This document shows positions 8,266 to 15,444 of a stretch of 19,985 nucleotides of DNA, piece by piece. Position numbers and translations under genes: made by a program. Source of the DNA: JBBILG01 sp037445085 (GTDB taxonomy: Bacteria; Pseudomonadota; Gammaproteobacteria; Burkholderiales; Methylophilaceae). Each line of letters opens with the position of its first letter. The stretch's first letter is position 1. The stretch is from positions 1 to 19,985 of the forward strand of contig JBBILG010000028.1 of NCBI GenBank assembly GCA_037445085.1. The letters run 5' to 3'. Under the pieces are notes generated by a model, which worked only from the letters and a program-made list of their open reading frames with translations, searched no databases and had not been told where the DNA came from.

Positions 8266-8289
8266 CGGTCAGCCCGTCCGGGCTGACCG
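8266..8289. repeat. 11-bp perfect inverted repeat (operator-like dyad)
   Basis: The arm CGGTCAGCCCG (8266-8276) and its exact complement CGGGCTGACCG (8279-8289) are separated by two bases. The dyad overlaps the candidate -35 of the glycine-zipper promoter and lies in a 99-bp divergent intergenic region. This is where a dimeric regulator might bind, but no regulator gene adjoins it. A transcription terminator is unlikely because both flanking genes read away from it and there is no T-run. Confidence 0.6.
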
Positions 8290-8312
8290 TGTTTGTCGTT
8301 TGCGTCTACAAT
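8283..8312 (+). promoter_or_regulatory. Candidate sigma-70 promoter of the glycine-zipper gene
   Basis: The -35 is CTGACC (8283-8288, four of six) and the -10 is TACAAT (8307-8312, five of six), with an 18-bp spacer. Transcription would begin near 8319. GGGAG at 8330-8334 then serves the ATG at 8342. Confidence 0.55.
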
Positions 8313-8341
8313 GTCCCATCGTCTTCCACGGGAGATCAACC

Positions 8342-8920
8342 ATGAATACCCTGCACGCCCGCATCACCCTGCTGCTCGCCGGCGCCGCCCTGTTGCTGCC
8401 GCTGGCGCCCGCCGCCTACGCCGACCCGCCGCCGTGGGCGCCGGCGCATGGCTGGCGCAAGAAGCACGACCCCTACTACACCGGCTATTCCGGCCGGCAT
8501 TGGCGCGACCATTACGGCATCATCGACGGGCGCTGCAACCGCGCCGCGATCGGCGCGGTGCTGGGCGGTGCGGTGGGCGGCGCCATCGGCGCGACGGTGG
8601 GCAAGGGCGACAGCCGCACGGTGGCCATCATCCTCGGCACGGTGCTGGGCGCCGTGGTCGGCCATCAGATCGGCCGCGAGATGGACGAAGCCGACCGTGC
8701 ATGCATCGGCCATGCCCTGGAACTGGCGGCGGACAGGCGCACCGTCTACTGGGTGGGCGCCAACGACTGGGCCTACCGCGTCACGCCGCTGCGCAATTTC
8801 GAACACGACGGCATGAAATGCCGCGAATACCGCCTGCGCATCAACGGCCGCGACATCGACGAAGACAGACGCGAACGCGCCTGCCTGGTGCGGCCGGGCG
8901 AGTGGCGCGCCATGCGCTGA
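8342..8920 (+). CDS. Exported glycine-zipper (17-kDa antigen type) protein
   Basis: This 192-residue protein carries a signal peptide at about 1-27 with cleavage likely after AYA. The N-terminal region is basic and aromatic. A glycine-zipper segment, about residues 68-111 (GAVLGGAVGGAIGATVGKG, then ILGTVLGAVVGHQIG), resembles the two-helix hairpin of Rickettsia 17-kDa antigen-like proteins. The C-terminal part (about 112-192) ends in a small domain with a YWVG motif. Four cysteines (65, 121, 160, 181) remain after cleavage. There is no lipobox at the signal peptide end, so it is probably periplasmic or outer-membrane associated rather than a lipoprotein. GGGAG at 8330-8334 supports the start. 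The function is unknown. It appears to be a single-gene unit. Confidence 0.85.
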   Translation: MNTLHARITLLLAGAALLLPLAPAAYADPPPWAPAHGWRKKHDPYYTGYSGRHWRDHYGIIDGRCNRAAIGAVLGGAVGGAIGATVGKGDSRTVAIILGTVLGAVVGHQIGREMDEADRACIGHALELAADRRTVYWVGANDWAYRVTPLRNFEHDGMKCREYRLRINGRDIDEDRRERACLVRPGEWRAMR

Positions 8921-8990
8921 AACGGAACGGCATGGAGCACGTGCCGCGCAAGCCCGAGTCGGCAAGCGCGGCGCCCGATGAAATGAGCTC

Positions 8991-10661
8991 TCAGCGCGCG
9001 GCAGCGGCAGCCGTCAGCATCTCCTGCGCGTGCCGGCGGGTGGTGGCGGTGATCTCCACCCCGCCCAGCATGCGGGCGATTTCCTCCACCCGCGCCTGCG
9101 GCGACAGGGTCTCGATGGTGCTCAGCATGGCGCCGTCGCGTGTGGCCTTGCGCACGCGCAAATGCTGCGTGCCCTGGGAGGCCACCTGCGGCAGGTGGGT
9201 GATCACCAGCACCTGCCGCGTGGTGCCCAGCGTCCGCAAAAGCTGGCCCACCACTTCGGCGACGCCGCCGCCGATGCCGACGTCCACCTCGTCGAATATC
9301 ATGGTGGGCGTGGCGCCCTGCCGTGCCGTTACCACCCGCAGCGCCAGGCTGATGCGCGACAGCTCGCCGCCAGAAGCCACCCTGGCGAGCGGCCGCGGCA
9401 CGGCGCCGGCATGGCCGGCCACATGGAATTCCACCTGCTCCAGGCCGGCAGCGGCGCCTTCCTTCAAGGGCACCAGTTCCACCCGGAAGCTGCCGCCCGC
9501 GAGCGCCAGGCGCTGCATCTCGGCGCCGACCGCGCGAGCCAGGCGCTCGGCGGCCTCCCGGCGTGCCACGCTCAGCCGCGCAGCCAGCGCCCGGTACGCC
9601 TCGTGTGCGCGCACCTCCAGCGCGGCCAGCGCGCCATCGTCGCCAGCCCCCTCCAGCTCCGCCACGCGGCGACGCCAGCGATCCAGCAGCGCCGGCAGTT
9701 CCTCCGGCCGCACCCGATACCTGCGCGCGCAATCATGGATGGCCTGCACGCGGGCTTCCACCTCGGCCATACGCTGCGGGTCGAGCTCGGCCCGGTCGAG
9801 ATAACGCTTGAGGAAGCGGTCAGCCTCGTCGATCTGGATGCAGGCCGCCTCCAGCATGTCCAGCGCCTCCCGCAGCGCGGGATCATAGGCACTCAGCTCC
9901 TGCAGGCGATGGCGCGCCAGGTTGAGCTGGCGCTGCGCGGCCAGCTCGCCCTCCGCGAGCAGTTCGCGGCACTCGGCGCCGCCGGCGAGCAGGCTGGCGG
10001 CGTGCGCGAGGCGGCTGTGCTCCTGCTGCAAGGCCACCCACTCCTCCACGCTGACGCCGAGCCGGTCGAGTTCGCGCACCCGGTCGCGCAGTTCGGCCAG
10101 TTCCTCGGCATAGGCCGCGGCATTGCGCTCCCGCTCGCTGTGCCGTTCGTGCAGGGCGCGCCATTCGCGCCAGGCGGCGGCCACCTCGGCGGCCAGCGGC
10201 GCGGCGCCGGCGTAATCGTCCAGCAGGTCACGCTGGACGGCGGCCTTGAGCAGCGAATGGTGGGCATGCTGGCTGTAGATGTCGACCAGGAGGTCGCCTG
10301 CTTCCCGCATCTGCTGCAGGGTGACCGCGATGCCGTTGATGAAGCCGCGCGAGCGGCCGTCGGCGTAGAGCACGCGGCGCAGCAGGCAGCCGCCGTCCTC
10401 GCCGGCCAGTTCGTTGTCGCGCAGCCATGCCTGCAATTCCGCCAGTTCGGCGATGACGAATTCGGCGCTGATCTCCGCCCTGTCGCAACCGGCGCGCACC
10501 AGACCCGATTCGCCGCGCTCGCCCAGCGCAAGGGACAGCGCATCGATGAGGATGGACTTGCCGGCCCCGGTTTCGCCGGTGAGCACGGTGAAGCCCGGCC
10601 GGAATTCCAGATCCAGCCGCTCGACGATGACGAAGTCACGCAGCGCGAGCGATATCAGCAT
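8991..10661 (-). CDS. recN: RecN DNA double-strand break repair ATPase
   Basis: RecN is an SMC-like ATPase that helps hold and repair broken DNA ends in the RecA pathway. The 556-residue protein has Walker A GETGAGKS (29-36), an ABC signature SGGELS (about 430-435), a Walker B MIFDEVDVGIGGG (about 454-466, with D457 and E458) and an H-loop ITHLPQVA (H about 489). The centre, about 160-400, is rich in Ala, Glu, Leu and Arg and should form the coiled-coil arms. Its length is normal. It starts 9 bases after nadK and is likely cotranscribed with it, an arrangement common in proteobacteria. No LexA box is evident immediately upstream, so SOS control, if any, would act through the nadK promoter. 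Confidence 0.96.
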   Translation of the reverse strand: MLISLALRDFVIVERLDLEFRPGFTVLTGETGAGKSILIDALSLALGERGESGLVRAGCDRAEISAEFVIAELAELQAWLRDNELAGEDGGCLLRRVLYADGRSRGFINGIAVTLQQMREAGDLLVDIYSQHAHHSLLKAAVQRDLLDDYAGAAPLAAEVAAAWREWRALHERHSERERNAAAYAEELAELRDRVRELDRLGVSVEEWVALQQEHSRLAHAASLLAGGAECRELLAEGELAAQRQLNLARHRLQELSAYDPALREALDMLEAACIQIDEADRFLKRYLDRAELDPQRMAEVEARVQAIHDCARRYRVRPEELPALLDRWRRRVAELEGAGDDGALAALEVRAHEAYRALAARLSVARREAAERLARAVGAEMQRLALAGGSFRVELVPLKEGAAAGLEQVEFHVAGHAGAVPRPLARVASGGELSRISLALRVVTARQGATPTMIFDEVDVGIGGGVAEVVGQLLRTLGTTRQVLVITHLPQVASQGTQHLRVRKATRDGAMLSTIETLSPQARVEEIARMLGGVEITATTRRHAQEMLTAAAAAR

Positions 10662-10670
10662 GGCCCACCC

Positions 10671-11534
10671 CTACCCCCAGTTCAGCTTTTCTCGCAGCAT
10701 GGCGTAGTGGCTGTGCCCGCGCGGGTGCAGCAGGGTGAGCGTGTGCTGCAGGCGCTGCACCACCACCTTGTCGCCGCAGCAGATTTCGGCATGCAACTGG
10801 CCGTCGAAGTGCACGCGGGCGTCATCGGCGTGGGCAAGAGTGATTTCCACCCGGCTCGCGCTGCTGATGGCGAACGGCCGGTTGGACAGCGTGTGCGGGC
10901 AGATCGGCACCAGCGCGATGGCGTCCAGGCCGGGGTGCAGCAGCGGGCCGCCGGCGGACAGCGCATAGGCGGTGGTACCTGTCGGCGTGGAGAGAATCAG
11001 GCCGTCGGAACGCTGCCGGTGCACGAAATCGCCGTCTATGGTGAGATCCAGGTCGATGAGGCGCGCCTCCACCCCCTTGCTCACCACCACGTCGTTGAGC
11101 GCGCGCCCCTCGCTCTTGACCTGGCCGTCGCGCACCACGCTGGCGCCGAGCAGGATGCGCTGCTCCAGCACGAATTCGCCGGCGAGTATGCGATCCAGTT
11201 CCCCCAGCATGGTGTCGGTGGTGAGATCGGTCAGAAAGCCCAGCCGCCCCTTGTTGACCCCGAGCAGCGGCACGCCCTGGCCGACCAGGGCGCGCGCGGC
11301 GGTGAGCATGGTGCCGTCGCCGCCCAGCACGATGGCGAGGTCGGCGTGCGCGCCGGTGGCTTCAATCGCAACCGTCCCATACTGCCGGATGCCGAAGACC
11401 CCGGCGGTGCGCTCCTCCGCCCGCACGTCGAGGCCGCGCCCGACGAGAAATTCTGCCAATGCCAGTACATGCTCGCGGATGGCCGGACTGGTGATCTTGC
11501 CGATCAGGGCGACGGCCCGGAATGCTTTTTCCAT
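10671..11534 (-). CDS. nadK: NAD kinase
   Basis: NadK phosphorylates NAD to NADP using ATP or polyphosphate and is the only route to NADP. The 287-residue protein carries the signature GGDGTML (71-77, with catalytic D73), an ND motif at 147-148 and the glycine-rich TPTGTTAYALSAGGP (183-197), all diagnostic of the family. The N-terminus, EKAFRAVALIGK, aligns with the usual first strand, so the ATG at 11534 is the correct start. No Shine-Dalgarno precedes it. A -10-like TTTAAT with an upstream TGA ends six bases before the ATG, which would give a leaderless message. The gene leads the nadK-recN pair and diverges from hrcA. Confidence 0.96.
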   Translation of the reverse strand: MEKAFRAVALIGKITSPAIREHVLALAEFLVGRGLDVRAEERTAGVFGIRQYGTVAIEATGAHADLAIVLGGDGTMLTAARALVGQGVPLLGVNKGRLGFLTDLTTDTMLGELDRILAGEFVLEQRILLGASVVRDGQVKSEGRALNDVVVSKGVEARLIDLDLTIDGDFVHRQRSDGLILSTPTGTTAYALSAGGPLLHPGLDAIALVPICPHTLSNRPFAISSASRVEITLAHADDARVHFDGQLHAEICCGDKVVVQRLQHTLTLLHPRGHSHYAMLREKLNWG

Positions 11535-11540
11535 GCGCGA

Positions 11541-11549
11541 ATTAAATCA
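11541..11549 (-). promoter_or_regulatory. Extended -10-like box upstream of nadK
   Basis: On the minus strand, TGA is followed by TTTAAT (11546 down to 11541) and then six bases before the nadK ATG. The hexamer matches five of six but lacks the conserved second-position A, and the -35 is poor. The geometry equals that at hslO. Confidence 0.35.
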
Positions 11550-11611
11550 CAAAACCGCACGCGCCCAAAACCGCGCCGGACATGCGGCAGAACTCCGCCG
11601 CGCCTGCCCCG

Positions 11612-11640
11612 GTCACAGGGGATGCGGAACAGGGTACAAT
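11612..11640 (+). promoter_or_regulatory. Candidate sigma-70 promoter of hrcA-hemH
   Basis: The -35-like GTCACA (11612-11617, four of six) and -10 TACAAT (11635-11640, five of six) are 17 bp apart. I see no CIRCE inverted repeat (TTAGCACTC type), the usual HrcA operator, between here and the hrcA start, so autoregulation through CIRCE is not supported. Confidence 0.5.
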
Positions 11641-11707
11641 TCACGACGTATGCGTTTGCAGCCCGACGCGCTGCCAGGGCGGCCAGGAACTCCAACACTA
11701 CCAAGGC

Positions 11708-12751
11708 ATGAAGAGCGGACACCTCCACCCCGAACTGGACAGACGCGCCGGCATCCTGCTGAAAACGCTGATCGAGCATTACATCAGTGACGGCCAGCCG
11801 GTCGGCTCGCGCACCCTGTCACGCTGCTCCGGCCTGGAGCTGAGCCCGGCCACCATCCGCAACGTGATGTCCGACCTGGAGGGCCTGGGCTTCATCACCA
11901 GCCCGCACACCTCGGCCGGGCGCATCCCCACGCCACGCGGCTTTCGCCTGTTCGTCGACACCCTGCTCACCGTGCAACCCCTGCAGCAGCAGCAGATCAA
12001 GGAATTGCAGCATACGCTCTCGTCGCCGGATCCGCAGGAACTCATTCTCACCGCCGCCAGCCTGCTCTCCAGCCTGACCCAGTTCGCAGGTCTCGTGATG
12101 GTGCCGCGGCGCAAGAGCGTGTCATTCCGCCAACTGGAATTCCTGCCGCTCAGCGAGAAGCGCGTCCTGGTCATCATCGTCACCAGCGACGGCAGCGTGC
12201 AGAACCGCATCATCGTCGCCGACCGCGCCTACAGCCATGCCGAACTGACCCAGGCGGCCAACTTCTTCAACCAGCACTACGCCGGCAACACCTTCGAGGA
12301 AGCGCAGCGCAGGTTGTTGGAAGAGCTGCGTCAGATGCGCTCGGACATGGCCCGACTCATGGAAGCCGCGCTGGAAGCGAGCAGCAAGGCCCTGCGGGAG
12401 GACACGGATGACGTGGTGATTGCCGGCGAGCGCCGGCTGCTGGAAGTGGACGACTTTTCCGGCAACGTCAATGCCCTGCGCCGCCTGTTCGAGGTGTTCG
12501 AGCGCCGCAGCACCCTGCTCAGGCTGCTCGACACCAGCCAGCGCGCCGACGGCGTCAACATCTTCATCGGCGGCGAATCCGGCTACCTGCCGCTGGACGA
12601 GTGCAGCATGGTGACCGCGCCTTACGAAGTGGACGGCCAGGTGGTCGGCACCCTGGGCGTCATCGGCCCCACGCGCATGGCCTACGAGCGGGTCATCCCC
12701 ATCGTCGACGTCACCGCCAAACTGCTATCCAACGCCTTGTCGAGTCACTGA
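11708..12751 (+). CDS. hrcA: HrcA heat-inducible transcription repressor
   Basis: HrcA represses chaperone operons by binding the CIRCE operator and depends on GroEL for activity. The 347-residue protein has an N-terminal winged helix (about 10-75) with PVGSRTLS (31-38), the recognition-helix stretch SPATIRNVMSDLE (46-58) and HTSAGRIPTPRGFR (67-80), then the GAF-like dimerisation domain. The C-terminus, ending in VTAKLLSNALSSH, is usual. ATG at 11708 has only AAGG one base upstream, so initiation may be weak; earlier in-frame codons extend into sequence without family similarity. Its TGA stop overlaps the hemH ATG by one base. The grpE-dnaK-dnaJ genes that often lie nearby are absent from the window. 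Confidence 0.95.
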   Translation: MKSGHLHPELDRRAGILLKTLIEHYISDGQPVGSRTLSRCSGLELSPATIRNVMSDLEGLGFITSPHTSAGRIPTPRGFRLFVDTLLTVQPLQQQQIKELQHTLSSPDPQELILTAASLLSSLTQFAGLVMVPRRKSVSFRQLEFLPLSEKRVLVIIVTSDGSVQNRIIVADRAYSHAELTQAANFFNQHYAGNTFEEAQRRLLEELRQMRSDMARLMEAALEASSKALREDTDDVVIAGERRLLEVDDFSGNVNALRRLFEVFERRSTLLRLLDTSQRADGVNIFIGGESGYLPLDECSMVTAPYEVDGQVVGTLGVIGPTRMAYERVIPIVDVTAKLLSNALSSH

Positions 12752-13851
12752 TGTCCTATTACCTAGCGGAACCCACCTTCCCGCACGGCACCCCGTCCCG
12801 CGTCGGCGTGCTGCTCCTCAACCTCGGCACACCGGACGAGCCGACGCCGAAGGCCCTGCGCCGTTACCTCAAGGAATTCCTGAGCGACCGCCGCGTGGTG
12901 GAAACCCCACGCCTGCTGTGGTGGCCCATCCTGCACGGTGTCATCCTCAACACGCGCCCGGCCAGGTCGGCCGAGAAATACGCCAGAATCTGGACCCCCG
13001 ATGGCTCGCCCCTGCTGACCCACGCCAAGCGCCAGGCCACCCTGCTGCAGGGCTATCTGGGCGAGCGCGGCATGCAGGTACAGGTGGCTTTCGGCATGCG
13101 TTACGGCAAGCCCTCGACCGCTTCCGCCCTCGACGAGCTCAGGGCGAAAAACTGCGACCACATCCTGGTCATCCCGCTCTACCCGCAATATGCCGCCAGC
13201 AGCACGGCATCTGCCCTGGATGCCGTGTGGCAGGCGCTGCTGCGCACGCGCAACGTGCCCGAGTTCCGCACCGTGCGGCATTACCACGACCATCCCGCCT
13301 ACATCGCCGCGCTGGCCGCCAGCGTGCGCGAACACTGGATGGCGTACGGCCGCCCCGACAGGCTCCTGATGAGCTTTCACGGCGTGCCACGCCGCGCGCT
13401 CAAACTCGGCGACCCCTACCACTGCGAATGCCAGAAGACCGGCCGGCTGCTGGCGGAAGCCCTGCAACTTTCGCGCGAGCAGTACCAGGTGTGCTTCCAG
13501 TCGCGCTTCGGCCGCGCCGAATGGCTCAAGCCCTACTTCGCCCCCACCCTGGAAGCTTTGGGCCGGCAGGGCGTACGCCGCGTGGACGTGATCTGCCCCG
13601 GCTTTTCCAGCGACTGCCTGGAAACCCTGGAGGAAATCGCCATGGAAGGCAAGGCCACCTTCCTCGGCGCCGGCGGCAGCGAATATCACTACATCCCCGC
13701 ACTCAACGAACGCGACGACTGGCTGCATGCGCTGACCAACATCGCCATGCAGCACCTGGCCGGCTGGGATACCTCCCTGCCCGATACCGGACAGAAAGCC
13801 GCGCTGGAGCAGTCCCGCAACCGCGCGCTGGCCATGGGTGCCAAACAGTGA
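12751..13851 (+). CDS. hemH: Ferrochelatase
   Basis: Ferrochelatase inserts ferrous iron into protoporphyrin IX, the last step of haem synthesis. In bacteria it is soluble or peripheral at the inner membrane. The 366-residue protein starts with the typical RVGVLLLNLGTPDEP (17-31). The catalytic pair of the family is present as H210 in LLMSFHGVP and E291 in CPGFSSDCLETLEEI, 81 residues apart as in characterised enzymes. The strand IPLYPQYAASS (141-151) is also conserved. Its ATG overlaps the hrcA stop (TGATG), so translation is probably coupled. Cysteines are scattered (C225, C227, C248, C282, C289), but I do not see a clear iron-sulfur motif. A promoter for hldD lies just beyond its stop. Confidence 0.96.
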   Translation: MSYYLAEPTFPHGTPSRVGVLLLNLGTPDEPTPKALRRYLKEFLSDRRVVETPRLLWWPILHGVILNTRPARSAEKYARIWTPDGSPLLTHAKRQATLLQGYLGERGMQVQVAFGMRYGKPSTASALDELRAKNCDHILVIPLYPQYAASSTASALDAVWQALLRTRNVPEFRTVRHYHDHPAYIAALAASVREHWMAYGRPDRLLMSFHGVPRRALKLGDPYHCECQKTGRLLAEALQLSREQYQVCFQSRFGRAEWLKPYFAPTLEALGRQGVRRVDVICPGFSSDCLETLEEIAMEGKATFLGAGGSEYHYIPALNERDDWLHALTNIAMQHLAGWDTSLPDTGQKAALEQSRNRALAMGAKQ

Positions 13852-13853
13852 TT

Positions 13854-13862
13854 TGCTATACT
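13854..13862 (+). promoter_or_regulatory. Extended -10 promoter of the heptose operon
   Basis: TG, one base, then TATACT (13857-13862) forms an extended -10 three bases after the hemH stop and about 31 bases before the hldD ATG. No good -35 is visible, as is common with this promoter class. It would allow hldD-gmhA-hldE to be expressed apart from hrcA-hemH. Confidence 0.55.
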
Positions 13863-13893
13863 GACAGCTTTCCCGAATTGCACTAAGAGACCC

Positions 13894-14865
13894 ATGATCG
13901 TCATCACCGGCGGCGCAGGCATGATCGGCAGCATGATCGCCTGGCAGCTCAACCAGCAGGGCCGCGACGACCTCGTCATCGTCGATCGCCAGACCCATGC
14001 CGAGCAGTGGCAGAACCTGTGCCACCGCCGCTACGCCGATTACCTGGACAAGGACGAACTGCTGCCCTGGCTGGAGCGGCACGGCCGCACCGTCGGCGCC
14101 ATCGTGCACATGGGCGCCATCAGCACCACCACCGAGCGCGACTGGAACCGCCTGCTCGACCACAACGTCCGCTACTCGCAAACCCTGTGGCAGTGGTGTG
14201 CCGGGCACGAGGTGCCGCTGCTGTATGCCAGTTCCGCCGCCACTTACGGCGACGGCAGCAACGGCTACAGCGATGCCGGTATCGCGGGGCTGCGCCCGCT
14301 CAACGCCTACGGCTACTCCAAGCACTTCTTCGACCAGTGGGCGCTGCGCCAGGCGGAGGCGGGCTGCGCGCCGCCACGGTGGGCCGGCTTCAAGTTCTTC
14401 AACGTCTACGGCCCCAACGAATACCACAAGGAGCGCATGGCCAGCGTCGCCTACCACAGCTTCAACCAGTTCCGCGCCGGCGGCACAGTCAGGCTGTTCA
14501 GGAGCGATCGCCCGGACGTGGCGGACGGCATGCAGTTGCGCGATTTCGTCTACGTCAAGGATGCCGCCGCCGTGCTGGCCTGGTTCCTCGAAGGCGAGCG
14601 CCCCAGCGGCATCTACAACATCGGCACCGGCGAGGCGCTGGCGTTCAAGGATCTGGCAACCGCCGTGATGCAAAGCTGCGGCGCGGCCCCGCACATCACT
14701 TGGATCGACATGCCGGAGGACCTCAAGGGCAAGTACCAGTACTACACCCAAGCCGACATGGGCAAGCTGCGCGCGGCCGGCTATACCCGGCCGTTCCGCA
14801 CCCTGGAAGAAGGCGTGCGCGACTACGTGCAGAACCACCTGCTGCAGGCCGACCCCTACTGCTAG
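13894..14865 (+). CDS. hldD: ADP-L-glycero-D-manno-heptose 6-epimerase
   Basis: HldD converts ADP-D-glycero-D-manno-heptose to the L-glycero form, the donor for LPS inner-core heptosyltransferases. The 323-residue protein is a short-chain dehydrogenase type epimerase with the nucleotide-binding motif TGGAGMIGS (5-13). The catalytic residues of the family appear as S114 in YASSAATYG, with Y139 and K143 in YGYSKHFFDQW, and K179 in NEYHKERMAS. The C-terminus, VRDYVQNHLLQADPY, is typical. The start is preceded by AAGAGA. It opens the heptose operon: gmhA begins 11 bases after its stop. Confusion with general sugar-nucleotide epimerases is unlikely given the neighbours and these motifs. Confidence 0.96.
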   Translation: MIVITGGAGMIGSMIAWQLNQQGRDDLVIVDRQTHAEQWQNLCHRRYADYLDKDELLPWLERHGRTVGAIVHMGAISTTTERDWNRLLDHNVRYSQTLWQWCAGHEVPLLYASSAATYGDGSNGYSDAGIAGLRPLNAYGYSKHFFDQWALRQAEAGCAPPRWAGFKFFNVYGPNEYHKERMASVAYHSFNQFRAGGTVRLFRSDRPDVADGMQLRDFVYVKDAAAVLAWFLEGERPSGIYNIGTGEALAFKDLATAVMQSCGAAPHITWIDMPEDLKGKYQYYTQADMGKLRAAGYTRPFRTLEEGVRDYVQNHLLQADPYC

Positions 14866-14876
14866 GAAAAGAGCGA

Positions 14877-15440
14877 ATGAACCCACAAGACACCATACGC
14901 GCCGCCCTCGCCGAGCATCAGGCGGTCATCGCCCGACTGGATGCGCTCCTGCCGCTGATTGCGCAGGCCGGCCAGCGCCTGCGCGACTGCCTCGCCGGCG
15001 GCGGCAAGATCCTGCTCATGGGCAATGGCGGAAGTGCTGCGGACAGCCAGCACATCGCCGCCGAAATCGTCGGCCGCTACAAGCGCGAGCGCCGCGGCCT
15101 GCCGGCCATCGCGTTGACCACCGACACTTCCATCCTGACCTCGGTAGGCAACGACTACGGCTTCGACTACGTGTTCGCGCGCCAGGTGGAAGCTCTGTGC
15201 ACCGACAAGGACGTGGTCATCGGCATCTCCACCTCGGGCAACAGCGCCAACGTGTTGGCCGCCATCAAGACCGCCAGGGAAATCGGCGCCTGCACCATAG
15301 GCATGACCGGCGGCGGCGGCGGCAAGCTGGCGGCGCTGTGCGACATCCACTTCGCCATGCCCTCCGGCGATACCCCGCGCGTACAGGAAGCGCATATCCT
15401 GCTCGGTCACATCCTGTGCGACCTCATCGACGCGGAATGA
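14877..15440 (+). CDS. gmhA: Sedoheptulose 7-phosphate isomerase
   Basis: GmhA converts sedoheptulose 7-phosphate to D-glycero-D-manno-heptose 7-phosphate, the first committed step towards LPS heptose. The 187-residue protein is one SIS domain with GNGGSAADSQHIAAE (49-63) and ISTSGNSANVL (117-127). The zinc-site residues known from E. coli GmhA match in spacing: H59, E63, Q170 and H178. The ATG at 14877 follows AAGAG and lies 11 bases after the hldD stop; the much longer open frame running upstream in this phase is spurious, being antisense-free but wholly inside hldD. A DnaA-binding DiaA paralogue is similar, but the heptose neighbours on both sides favour GmhA. Confidence 0.94.
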   Translation: MNPQDTIRAALAEHQAVIARLDALLPLIAQAGQRLRDCLAGGGKILLMGNGGSAADSQHIAAEIVGRYKRERRGLPAIALTTDTSILTSVGNDYGFDYVFARQVEALCTDKDVVIGISTSGNSANVLAAIKTAREIGACTIGMTGGGGGKLAALCDIHFAMPSGDTPRVQEAHILLGHILCDLIDAE

Positions 15441-15444
15441 TCTC

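Noticed and set aside
8928..8946. A 5-bp hairpin CGGCA/TGCCG between the glycine-zipper gene and recN as a bidirectional terminator
   Set aside because: Short stem, nine-base loop and no T-run on either side.
11584..11601. GCGGC/GCCGC inverted repeat upstream of hrcA as an operator
   Set aside because: Only five bases per arm in very GC-rich DNA; it does not resemble CIRCE.
9030..11711. An 893-codon plus-strand open frame opposite recN and nadK
   Set aside because: It is a mirror of two well-identified genes in GC-rich DNA, has no recognisable domain, and its composition (many His, Gln, Arg, Gly) is that of an antisense reading.
11650..11790. A plus-strand frame starting at ATG 11650, nine bases after the hrcA -10
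   Set aside because: It is out of phase with hrcA and runs into it, has an Arg/Pro-rich composition and no Shine-Dalgarno. A leader peptide cannot be excluded but is not supported.
12763..14886. A 707-codon minus-strand open frame opposite hemH and hldD
   Set aside because: This is a GC-driven shadow. Its length comes from the rarity of stop codons in the complementary phase, and no motif was recognised.
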